NCBI RefSeq assembly: GCF_024730565.1
Contig: NZ_CP077725.1
Location: forward strand, 2,356,001 to 2,420,000
Length of the DNA stretch: 64,000 nt
Source of the DNA: Clostridium sp. CM027
GTDB taxonomy: Bacteria; Bacillota; Clostridia; Clostridiales; Clostridiaceae
Reading direction: 5' to 3'
Position numbers and translations under genes: made by a program. Numbering within the stretch: position 1 is the first letter of the stretch; the number at the start of each line of letters is the position of its first letter. The notes beneath the pieces are model-generated. The model had not been told where the DNA came from, did not search any database, and saw nothing but the letters and a program-made list of their open reading frames with translations. This document shows positions 47,690 through 56,231 of the stretch, one piece after another.

Positions 47690-48700
47690 CTACCTCCCAT
47701 ATTTTATTTTTATGAATTTCTCAATAAAAATTTGCTTATCCACTCTATCCTCACGCATTTTTTCAAGTTTCCTTAAGAAAAACTCCTCTCCCCAATCCTT
47801 TTTTTCCCAATAATATTGAATTCCTATTTGCCAATATTCCTGAGGAAATTCCATAAATGCTGCCATTACTTCTATATCACTTTTATATATCGAAAATGCA
47901 TCATCATACGCTTCCATTATAAAAAGCGCATTTTCAGGACTCCATTTGCCATTCTTCATTCTTCGTATTAGAAGGCTACTTAAATCATGTAAATGAGTGT
48001 CTAGAATACAATAATCAAAATCAATAACATTCACGCCACCACTTTTATCTAATAATACATTATGATGAGCATAATCGTGATGGCAGAATCCCCTATGTTT
48101 AATTTCTCCTTTCATCTTACTTACATATTCACTCTTGCATAAATTTTCTATTGATCTATTACTCCGTGCGAGCTCTTCCCCCATTATTCTTAAATAATCG
48201 CTATCGAATTCCGTAATGCATTCTTTTTCACCTATTCTTCTTTTAAAATCCAATATTTCTCTTTCTCTAGTTTTAAAAGTTTCTATCCATTTAAGCCATC
48301 CTATTCTGGGCGACATGTCCGGCGTAACTTTAAAATTCAAACTTTTTTTATGGAGCTCTGCAAGCTTTGAAGTACATAATTTTATTTCCACTGGATTATC
48401 ATAATTACATTCCCTTGCTTTTAGCCAAGGTGTTAAATAAGCGTATTTATTCTCAATGGCTATATACTCCTTGTTATCGATAGTCTCAATAATTTCCGGT
48501 ATATTTTCAAAACCATTGCCCTGCAGATGTTTTATTGCACCAATAATAAATAAAAAATGCTTAAAGTCATAATTAATGATTTTCAAACAATACATGTCAT
48601 TCTCAGTTTCTATCCTGTAAACATTTTTTATTTTCACTATATCATTAATACAAAGAGAATAATTATCTTGTACCGTCTCCTTTACTTCCTGGATTTCCAA
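47690..48700 (-). CDS. CotS-family spore coat kinase 3
   Basis: 336 residues with catalytic loop CHHDYAHHNVLLDK and DFDYC intact. The first ATG (48706) lies one base after GGAGG, too close; the TTG at 48700 has correct spacing and is taken as the start, with modest certainty. First gene of a four-gene run, divergent from the glycosyltransferase at 48886. Confidence 0.87.
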   Translation of the reverse strand: MEIQEVKETVQDNYSLCINDIVKIKNVYRIETENDMYCLKIINYDFKHFLFIIGAIKHLQGNGFENIPEIIETIDNKEYIAIENKYAYLTPWLKARECNYDNPVEIKLCTSKLAELHKKSLNFKVTPDMSPRIGWLKWIETFKTREREILDFKRRIGEKECITEFDSDYLRIMGEELARSNRSIENLCKSEYVSKMKGEIKHRGFCHHDYAHHNVLLDKSGGVNVIDFDYCILDTHLHDLSSLLIRRMKNGKWSPENALFIMEAYDDAFSIYKSDIEVMAAFMEFPQEYWQIGIQYYWEKKDWGEEFFLRKLEKMREDRVDKQIFIEKFIKIKYGR

Positions 48701-48729
48701 ATGCATGCCTCCGCAATATTGTTCTATTG

Positions 48730-48738
48730 CAGTATATG
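48730..48738 (-). promoter_or_regulatory. Possible sigma-K -10 element for CotS-family gene 3
   Basis: CATATACTG on the minus strand, one base off CATANNNTA, with an ACA about 16-17 bases upstream. Confidence 0.3.
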
Positions 48739-48885
48739 AACTTTCTCAATAATTTGTGCTTAATTATATTTTTATAATTAGCACACTTTTTAAGTAAAAA
48801 CAATATATTAATATATATTGTCTTTCAAATGAAATTTATAATTATAAATATAGGGTTTTTATAATAATTTTAAGGAGTGAAACCT

Positions 48886-50019
48886 ATGAAGATTGCAATT
48901 GATGCTAGAGGCATCAATTTCTATAGTGGAACAGGTATAGGAACTTATACCGAAAATGTGTTTAAAAATTTAATTAACATAGATAATGTAAATAATTACC
49001 ATGTTTTTTGGTCAGGCAACAATTATGAAATTATAAAAAAAGAAAACTGCAAAATAGTAATGACCTCTAAAAAGCATCAAAGATTTTTTGAAGATTACTA
49101 TTTTCCAGAAAACATTTCAAAAGAAAACATAGACATATATCATATGCCCCAAAATGGTATAGGTTTTTCTCAGGAAATAACTTGCAAGAAAGTAGTCACG
49201 ATACATGATTTAATTCCATATGTTATGCCCGAAACAGTAGGCCGAGGCTATTTGCTGAAATTTTTAAAAGAGATGCCAATGATTATAGGAGGCTCTGATG
49301 GGATAATAACTGTATCCGAATTCTCTAAACGCGATATTTTAAAATTTTTCCCAGTAGACGAAAGTAAGATTTTTGTAACTCCTTTAGCTGCAGATAAAAA
49401 ATATGTTCCTTTAGATAAGGTCCACTGTAGGAATTTCCTAAAAGCTGTATATAATTTAACAGATCCCTTTATACTCTACCTAGGAGGATTTAGTGAAAGA
49501 AAGAATGTGGCTTCTGTCATAATTGCTTTTTCTAAAATATATAAAGATTTAAATAAAAAGTATAATTTAGTTATTGTAGGTGGCTATAAAGATTCCGGTC
49601 AAAAACTCATAAAACTTGCGAATGAATTGAAAATAGGCTCGCATGTTATTTTTATCGGTTTTGTACCTGAAGATCATTTACCACTTTTCTATAATTGCTG
49701 TGATACTTTCATCTATCCATCTTTTTATGAGGGCTTTGGACTCCCCCCTTTAGAGGCAATGAATTGCGGCACTCCTGTAATAGCATCTAACCTTACTTCT
49801 ATTCCCGAGGTAGTGGGTGACGGTGGGATTTTAATAAATCCATATGATATCTCAGAGATGTCTCTCGCCATAGGTAACTTATTAAGTAATGAAGCTCTAA
49901 GATCAGAATTAAGTTCTAAAGCATTAATAAGATCTAAAAAATTTTCATGGCAGAACACTGCACAATGCACTCTCAAAGTCTATGCAGATATATACAATCG
50001 CGAATCCCCTGCTCAATAA
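48886..50019 (+). CDS. Family 4-type glycosyltransferase 2
   Basis: 377 residues, same architecture as the gene at 44365: KIAIDARGINFYSGTGIGTY at the N-terminus and YPSFYEGFGLPPLEAMNCG at the donor site. ATG at 48886, eight bases after AAGGAG; a GTG at 48877 overlaps the site. Divergent from CotS-family gene 3. Donor and acceptor sugars unknown. Confidence 0.9.
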   Translation: MKIAIDARGINFYSGTGIGTYTENVFKNLINIDNVNNYHVFWSGNNYEIIKKENCKIVMTSKKHQRFFEDYYFPENISKENIDIYHMPQNGIGFSQEITCKKVVTIHDLIPYVMPETVGRGYLLKFLKEMPMIIGGSDGIITVSEFSKRDILKFFPVDESKIFVTPLAADKKYVPLDKVHCRNFLKAVYNLTDPFILYLGGFSERKNVASVIIAFSKIYKDLNKKYNLVIVGGYKDSGQKLIKLANELKIGSHVIFIGFVPEDHLPLFYNCCDTFIYPSFYEGFGLPPLEAMNCGTPVIASNLTSIPEVVGDGGILINPYDISEMSLAIGNLLSNEALRSELSSKALIRSKKFSWQNTAQCTLKVYADIYNRESPAQ

Positions 50020-50083
50020 GAAAAGTATATATTACTGCAACTATATTTTATGTAATATACACTTTTCAAACACACCATAATTA

Positions 50084-50117
50084 AGGCTTGCATAATGAGT
50101 ATGCAAGCCTCCTTTTT
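50084..50117 (+). terminator. Terminator after glycosyltransferase 2
   Basis: AGGCTTGCAT pairs with ATGCAAGCCT around a seven-base loop, followed by CCTTTTT. A second inverted repeat, AAAAGTATATATTAC/GTAATATACACTTTT, lies just before (about 50022-50066). Confidence 0.75.
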
Positions 50118-50127
50118 AAAAATTAAT

Positions 50128-50874
50128 TTATAGTTTATTGATAATACTTGCTAAATATCCTGCGCCAAAGCCATTGTCAATATTAACAACACTAACTCCA
50201 CTAGAACAGCTGTTTAACATTGATAGCAATGCCGAAAGTCCTTTAAAATTAGCTCCGTATCCTATACTAGTTGGAACAGCTATAACTGGTTTATCCACCA
50301 AGCCTCCAACTACACTAGTTAAAGCGCCTTCCATTCCCGCCACAGTAATAACTACCTTCGCGCGCCTTATAACATCTAGATTTTCAAACAACCTATGAAT
50401 ACCCGCTACTCCTACATCATAAATTCTTTCAACTTTATTCCCAAAGATTTCTGCTGTAATAGCTGCCTCTTCCGCTACTGATATATCAGAAGTTCCTCCT
50501 GTTACTAATGCAATATATGTACTTGGAATCTCTACGTCCTTTTTTTTAATTACAATTGTTCTTGCAAGTTCATTGTACTCAGCATCATCACATACCTCTT
50601 TTACCCCTTCATACATGATCCTAGAGGCCCTTGTACCAAGAATATTTATATCCTTAGTAATCATTAAACTAACTATACCCTTTATTTGATCCACAGTTTT
50701 CCCTTCACAATATATAACCTCCGGGTAACCAACTCTAAGTTCTCTATGATTATCGATTTTTGCAAATCCTAAATCTGAATAAGACAAATCTTTTAACTTA
50801 TCTACACCATCATCAATGGATATATTACCATTTTTAACGGACTTAAGGAATTTCTTCATTTCTTCTGTATTCAT
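50128..50874 (-). CDS. larB: Nickel-pincer cofactor biosynthesis carboxylase LarB
   Basis: Carboxylates and hydrolyses nicotinic acid adenine dinucleotide, the first step to the nickel-pincer nucleotide cofactor. Related to PurE: VTGGTSDISVAEEAAITAE and AGMEGALTSVVGGLVDKPVIAVPTS-type segments are visible. 248 residues, ATG with GGTGGAG. Followed upstream on the same strand by larC. Confidence 0.92.
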   Translation of the reverse strand: MNTEEMKKFLKSVKNGNISIDDGVDKLKDLSYSDLGFAKIDNHRELRVGYPEVIYCEGKTVDQIKGIVSLMITKDINILGTRASRIMYEGVKEVCDDAEYNELARTIVIKKKDVEIPSTYIALVTGGTSDISVAEEAAITAEIFGNKVERIYDVGVAGIHRLFENLDVIRRAKVVITVAGMEGALTSVVGGLVDKPVIAVPTSIGYGANFKGLSALLSMLNSCSSGVSVVNIDNGFGAGYLASIINKL

Positions 50875-50931
50875 ATATTCTCCACCTTTTTTAATTTAAG
50901 CTTACAGTTTTATGTTTTTATATCTATAATG

Positions 50932-52185
50932 TTATATTTCATTCCTTAATGTCTCATATACTTTGCTTATAGGGAGTCCCACACTTCGGGCTATTTTCTT
51001 ACACTCCTCATATTCTAACTTATTCTTTATTTTTTCACCTTTGTAGTAAGCTTCTTTCACAGTAACTTCACCATAGCTAGTGTTCATTTTAGTAAATTCT
51101 CTTTGGAGCATTGTTTTATGTACTTTAAAACTTCTTACTCCAAATGTAGTAGTTTCTCTAAATAATACTTCTTTCATCTTTTCAATTTTATCTTCTTTAC
51201 ATAAAACACTTATTTTTACGCCTGGTCTGCCTTTTTTCATTATAATTGGAGTTAAGTATGCATCCAAAGCACCCTTTGTAAAAAGCTTATCAAGAATATA
51301 CTCATATATCTCTGGATTCATATCATCTATATTACATTCCACAATTTCTTGAAATACTTCCCCTTCATTTTCTTTCTTTTCAGTATCAGACAAATTATTT
51401 ACCTCTTCTACTAACATGACCCTCAGTACATTAGGAATTTCAGTATCTCTGTTACCAATGCCATAGCCGATCTTCTTAATAATAAAATCGTTATCATCTT
51501 TGAATTCAGAGACGTTAGCTGCAAGAATTGCAGCACCTGTAGGTGTTGTAGTTTCAAAAGGTACAGCTCCCATTTTTACCGGTATCCCCTTCAAAATTTC
51601 CACAGTAGCAGGTGCTGGTACTGGTATAAGTCCATGAGCACATTTAACAAACCCACCACCAAGTTCTATAGATGAGCTCATTATTTTATCAACATTTAAA
51701 TGACTTATGCAAATAGCAGCTCCTACTATATCCACAATAGAATCTATTGCACCTACCTCATGGAAGTGAACTTCATACAATGTTTTTCCATGAACCTTTG
51801 CCTCAGCTCTCGCAACCCTCATAAACATTTTTTTGCTTAATTCTTTCACTTTAGAACTTAACTCACTACAATCTATAATTTTCTCAATATCTTTAAGGTT
51901 TCTATGTTCCTCATGGCTATGATTATTGCTCACATGCCCATGAGAGTGTTCTCCTTCACTTCCACCCTGAGTATGTACATGATGATGCTCCTCTAAATCT
52001 ACATCCACCTTAGTGCCCTCTATACCTTTTCTACTATCTCTCGATACTTTTATTTCATACCCATTTATATTTAGCTTTTTTAATTCCTCGATTAAATATT
52101 TCTCGTCTATACCTAAGTCTAGCAACGCTCCTAAATTCATATCACCACTAATACCTGAAAAACAATCATAATAAAGCATTTTCAT
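50932..52185 (-). CDS. larC: Nickel-pincer cofactor biosynthesis protein LarC (single frame)
   Basis: Inserts nickel into the pincer cofactor, CTP-dependent. N-terminal YYDCFSGISGDMNLGALLDLG, a His-rich metal-binding stretch (EEHHHVHTQGG through NNHSHEEH, about residues 65-95), and the family segment EVHFHEVGAIDSIVDIVGA. In Lactobacillus larC is split and joined by ribosomal frameshifting; here one uninterrupted frame of about 417 residues is seen. Start among three close Met codons is uncertain; I use 52185. larA and larE are not in the window. Confidence 0.92.
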   Translation of the reverse strand: MKMLYYDCFSGISGDMNLGALLDLGIDEKYLIEELKKLNINGYEIKVSRDSRKGIEGTKVDVDLEEHHHVHTQGGSEGEHSHGHVSNNHSHEEHRNLKDIEKIIDCSELSSKVKELSKKMFMRVARAEAKVHGKTLYEVHFHEVGAIDSIVDIVGAAICISHLNVDKIMSSSIELGGGFVKCAHGLIPVPAPATVEILKGIPVKMGAVPFETTTPTGAAILAANVSEFKDDNDFIIKKIGYGIGNRDTEIPNVLRVMLVEEVNNLSDTEKKENEGEVFQEIVECNIDDMNPEIYEYILDKLFTKGALDAYLTPIIMKKGRPGVKISVLCKEDKIEKMKEVLFRETTTFGVRSFKVHKTMLQREFTKMNTSYGEVTVKEAYYKGEKIKNKLEYEECKKIARSVGLPISKVYETLRNEI

Positions 52186-52354
52186 TCTCATCCACTCCAT
52201 TTCTTTTGTATTTATCTTATTGTACCAAATAAATAAATATTATAGGTTATATATATATAAATTATAAAAAAATATGCACTTATTATTATGCGATATATTT
52301 ATTACTATGTCTGACTTTTTTATTTAAATTCTAAAACAAAAGCCTTAATATTTG

Positions 52355-52396
52355 AAAAGAAATAGGTATATCTGCTTTGATATACCTATTTCTTTT
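52355..52396 (-). terminator. Terminator overlapping the end of the GH13 gene
   Basis: AAAAGAAATAGGTATA pairs perfectly with TATACCTATTTCTTTT; the last three codons and the TAG stop of the upstream gene lie in the stem. Confidence 0.75.
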
Positions 52397-53975
52397 CAAT
52401 TATTATAAAATCAAACTGATACAATTTCAGCCCATTTTCTCTACTATTGCTACAATATAAAACTTGACCAATGCTATTTTCTATATATACCTTAATACCA
52501 AAGTTAATTACAATTCTAATTACTTCATTATGAAGTTCTCTTTCTAAAATAAGTATATTTTTCTTAAAGAAAATAGTTTTATATGTTCCATATAATAAAC
52601 ATGGATTATTATACCTTATTTTAATAAGGTCTTTATACAAGTATAATAAACTTTTTTTATTTTTTTTACAAACTTCTACTGATATGTCATCTACCTTATC
52701 TTCTATGTTTATCCAAGATTTACTCTTGCTAAATCCATAAAACTCCGAATTTTCCCATTGCATTGGACTTCTTGATTTATCTCTAGAACTCTTATTTGCA
52801 CTAGCTAATGCTTCTTCTCTACTTTTCCCTTTTGAAATTTCTATATTATATTTTGTAATCCCTTGAACATCATTCATTTTGTTTATATCGAGGCAAACCA
52901 AATCCTTAATCCCAATTTCCTCTCCAAAATACATAAATGGAACACCATAAGTTGTTAATAATAAAGCTGCCATCGCTCTTTCAATTCCATTTTTCTCTCC
53001 ATTTGGATTAAATCTTGAAACACTTCTTCCCATATCATGGCTATTAAAAAATATTGTTGGTATTTGCTCTGAATTGTATTCCTCATTCATAGCTTTAATT
53101 TCTTTATATATTTTCTCCGCTGAAAATTCCTTCATACTACCTAAGTTAAAATTGAACACTACGTCTAATAAATTCTTACCGGAGTAATTTTTCAGTTCAA
53201 TTAACTCATCTGATCCAATTTCTCCTACGAGGAAAATATCTTCTTTTATTTCTCTTATATCTTTTACTAAAGTTTTTATAACGTCTATAATTCCATCTTG
53301 ATCTTTATCATTTCTATGTATTTGTTCACCTTTTTCATCATATGGATTATCTTTATTAAAGTCATTTTTTATTGTTAAAAAGTTAATTACATCAAATCTA
53401 AATCCATCTACTTCCAGGTCAATCCAATATTTAAGTACATCTTTCATTGCATCATAAACCTTAGGTTCTGCCCAATTCAAATCTACTTGCTCTTTTGCAA
53501 ATGCATGATAGTAATATTCCTTTGTTTTCTTATCAAATTCCCAAGCATCTCCACCAAAAAATGACTCCCAGTTGTTAGGTTTGTCTTTTTTCCATATATA
53601 AAAATCTCTTTTTTCATTATCTTTAGAGCTTCTTGATTCTTTAAACCATGAATGTTCACTTGATGTATGATTTAAAACTATATCAACTATTACTTTTATT
53701 CCTAAATCATGTGCCTTATTTATGAATCCTTTAAATTCTTCTAAAGTACCATAACATTTATCAATATTATAATAATCTGATATATCATAACCATTATCAA
53801 CTTTAGGAGATGGATAAAATGGTGTAAGCCAAATCCCCTTAATACCTAATTCACTTAAATAATCTAATTTAGATGTTATTCCTTTAAAATCCCCAATTCC
53901 ATCGTTATTTCCATCCATAAAACTTGACATATATATTTCGTAGAACACACATTCTTTCCACCACTTTTTATCCAT
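52386..53975 (-). CDS. GH13 family alpha-glucosidase (oligo-1,6-glucosidase type)
   Basis: 529-residue cytoplasmic TIM-barrel glycosidase. Catalytic motifs are visible: DGFRFDVINF (Asp nucleophile), VGEIGSDE (Glu acid/base) and FFNSHDMGR (transition-state Asp). Conserved DIVLNHTSSEHSWF is also present. Acts on alpha-1,4/1,6 glucosides such as isomaltose or trehalose-type sugars; the exact substrate is unclear. ATG with GGGAGA. Downstream of the LacI-family gene, last in the carbohydrate operon. Confidence 0.93.
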   Translation of the reverse strand: MDKKWWKECVFYEIYMSSFMDGNNDGIGDFKGITSKLDYLSELGIKGIWLTPFYPSPKVDNGYDISDYYNIDKCYGTLEEFKGFINKAHDLGIKVIVDIVLNHTSSEHSWFKESRSSKDNEKRDFYIWKKDKPNNWESFFGGDAWEFDKKTKEYYYHAFAKEQVDLNWAEPKVYDAMKDVLKYWIDLEVDGFRFDVINFLTIKNDFNKDNPYDEKGEQIHRNDKDQDGIIDVIKTLVKDIREIKEDIFLVGEIGSDELIELKNYSGKNLLDVVFNFNLGSMKEFSAEKIYKEIKAMNEEYNSEQIPTIFFNSHDMGRSVSRFNPNGEKNGIERAMAALLLTTYGVPFMYFGEEIGIKDLVCLDINKMNDVQGITKYNIEISKGKSREEALASANKSSRDKSRSPMQWENSEFYGFSKSKSWINIEDKVDDISVEVCKKNKKSLLYLYKDLIKIRYNNPCLLYGTYKTIFFKKNILILERELHNEVIRIVINFGIKVYIENSIGQVLYCSNSRENGLKLYQFDFIIIEKK

Positions 53976-54022
53976 GTTTTTTACTTCTCCCTATTTGAAC
54001 AGATTATAAATTAATCTATACT

Positions 54023-55060
54023 TTACTCTTTTACACCTACTGAATCTCTTTCAATTACACTTACACTCATAATTATATTTTCATTTAGTTCGTTTTTATG
54101 ATCTAACCTCCATAATAATTTATTTAAAGCTTTACGTCCCATTAATTCCTTTTCTACTCTCACTGTTGTAATATTAGGCACAACAAATGAGCTTAACACT
54201 ATATCATCAAAGCCTACAACTGCTATATCTTGTGGAATTGAATATCCCATTTCCTTAAGTGATGAAATTAGAATAATAGCAGCATTATCATTTGAGCATA
54301 CAAATGCTTCTGGCATATCCTTTAAGCACTTTATTTTTTCTTTTACCCATTCTAAATCTTGTCTTATTACATACTCTTCTAAATTATCTAAAACTGAATA
54401 TCTATTTATAAAATCAATCATTTTATTTTCTTCCTTGAAATTTATAAATTTTTTCATAGCTTCTTGATATCCAAAAAATCTTTCCTTTACACTTAGAGAA
54501 TATTCTAGCTCTCCAAAAAAACCTATTTTTTTATATCCACGATCTAAAAGTAATTTCGTAATCTTAAAGCTTCCAAGCTTGTTATCTGTCAAAATACTAT
54601 CTGTACTTTCTAATAACGATGTATGATCTACTAAAACTACTGGCGCCTTATAACCTTTTAGCTTTATCAAATAATCATCATCTATTGCACCTATTACAAC
54701 TACTCCACATACCTTCTTATGTTCAATGCAACTTGGAATATTTTCCTCATTTTCATCAATCATACACGTAATTATGTCGTATCCATTTTTTCTCGCTTCC
54801 TCAACTATCCCCATCATTATCTTAGAATAAAAATAATTATCTTCAAAATATAATTTTCTTATTAAAACACATATATTTTTACTTGCATATGACAGAATGA
54901 ATTTAGTTGATTTTTCCAAATAACCAATCTGCTCTGCCACATCAAGAACTGTCTTTCTTGTTTCTTCACTAACTCCTGCCTTTCTATTTAATGCTAATGA
55001 TACTGCATTAATAGATATATTTAATTTATCTGCTATATCTTTCATTATTACTTTTCTCAT
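54023..55060 (-). CDS. LacI-family transcription regulator
   Basis: 345 residues: N-terminal HTH (MKDIADKLNISINAVSLALN, residues about 6-25) with the hinge sequence, then a periplasmic-binding-protein-like effector domain (DIAVVGFDDIVLSSFVVPNITTV near the C-terminus). Lies between the GH13 and GH130 genes, so it is probably the local regulator of the sugar locus. ATG with GGAG. Confidence 0.93.
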   Translation of the reverse strand: MRKVIMKDIADKLNISINAVSLALNRKAGVSEETRKTVLDVAEQIGYLEKSTKFILSYASKNICVLIRKLYFEDNYFYSKIMMGIVEEARKNGYDIITCMIDENEENIPSCIEHKKVCGVVVIGAIDDDYLIKLKGYKAPVVLVDHTSLLESTDSILTDNKLGSFKITKLLLDRGYKKIGFFGELEYSLSVKERFFGYQEAMKKFINFKEENKMIDFINRYSVLDNLEEYVIRQDLEWVKEKIKCLKDMPEAFVCSNDNAAIILISSLKEMGYSIPQDIAVVGFDDIVLSSFVVPNITTVRVEKELMGRKALNKLLWRLDHKNELNENIIMSVSVIERDSVGVKE

Positions 55061-55110
55061 CTAATATCTCCTACCATAAATATACTATAAGGCTATCAGT
55101 TAATTTTATC

Positions 55111-55140
55111 AAATTATCTCCTGCGGAGCTACAATATTAA
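55111..55140 (-). repeat. Dispersed intergenic element, copy 9 (degenerate)
   Basis: AAATTATCTCCTGCGGAGCT keeps the palindromic half; the AAATGTCGTTAAA side is replaced by ACAATATTAAGG. It begins 12 bases past the GH130 stop. Confidence 0.6.
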
Positions 55141-55151
55141 GGATTTATGTG

Positions 55152-56231
55152 TTATTTATCCATCAAAGTGAATATATCTTCTATTTTTATATCTGCTCTA
55201 CAAACTTTATCATCTGCTGCGCCATAATATATTTTAACAATACCATCTTCAAATAAACATCCACATGTAAATACTACATTACCAAAAAAACCTTCTTTTT
55301 CATAGGTAGCTTTTGGTTCTAATATAGCTCTACTTGTTTTGGCTAATATTTTGCTAGGATCATTTTTATCAAGTAAGAATGCTCCTAAGCAATATCTATC
55401 ATTTTTATCTGCTGCATGATAAATTTTTATCCAACCTTTTTCTGTTAAGAATGGTACTGCACCTCCTCCAACCCTTCCATTTTCCCATGCTCCTTCATTT
55501 GAACCACCATAAAAATGTTTTTGTTTTCCCCAATGTACTAAATCAGGTGATTCTGCTATCCACATATCTGCTCCGCCGATTGCACATGGAACGGGTCTAT
55601 TAAATGTTATATATTTCCCGTTTATTTTTTCTGGGAATATAGTTACATCTTTATTTTCTGGGGCAAATATAATTCCATGTCTTTCATAAGTTTTAAAATC
55701 CTTTGTAGAAACTAACGAAGTGGCTGCACCATTTCTAGTCACAGATGTATAATTAACATAATATGTATCCTCTATTTTAGTTATTCTTGGGTCCTCCATT
55801 CCCCATTCTTCTTCTGAAGCTGTAAGTTTAATAAAAGCTTCATCTTCTATGATGAAATTTTCTCCATCCTTTGATCTTGCTATCCTTATATGTGATAATG
55901 AAGTTAAATAAGCAATTTTTCTTACTCCTCCAATATGCGTAATCCATAAAGAACGTGCATCTGAATAATCATATTGCGTATCTATTTCTTTATTAAATGA
56001 AACTATGTCTATTACATCTTTTCCATCTATGTTTACTACTACAGGTATCTTTACTTCATCTTCCTTATCAACTTTAACAGATTCTGCAACTCTACATAAT
56101 AATAGATATTCATCATCATATTTACAAACACCACAGTTAAATACGCCATCAACTTTAAAATCTTCTCTACTTGGTTTCACGTCACTTGGTTTTATAAGGG
56201 GATTCATATTACTTCTTTTAGCAAAACTCAT
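55152..56231 (-). CDS. GH130 family glycoside phosphorylase or hydrolase (beta-mannoside type)
   Basis: Five-bladed beta-propeller of the GH130 family (beta-mannan oligosaccharide phosphorylases and beta-1,2-mannosidases). Visible are the conserved EDPRI acid segment, a repeated blade pattern, and the C-terminal YYGAAD-like strand. 359 residues from ATG 56231, which overlaps the end of the upstream gene by 14 bases. Substrate class is inferred from family only. Confidence 0.85.
   Translation of the reverse strand: MSFAKRSNMNPLIKPSDVKPSREDFKVDGVFNCGVCKYDDEYLLLCRVAESVKVDKEDEVKIPVVVNIDGKDVIDIVSFNKEIDTQYDYSDARSLWITHIGGVRKIAYLTSLSHIRIARSKDGENFIIEDEAFIKLTASEEEWGMEDPRITKIEDTYYVNYTSVTRNGAATSLVSTKDFKTYERHGIIFAPENKDVTIFPEKINGKYITFNRPVPCAIGGADMWIAESPDLVHWGKQKHFYGGSNEGAWENGRVGGGAVPFLTEKGWIKIYHAADKNDRYCLGAFLLDKNDPSKILAKTSRAILEPKATYEKEGFFGNVVFTCGCLFEDGIVKIYYGAADDKVCRADIKIEDIFTLMDK

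Noticed and set aside
50932-52185. Programmed frameshift in larC
   Set aside because: The reading frame is continuous through the whole gene.
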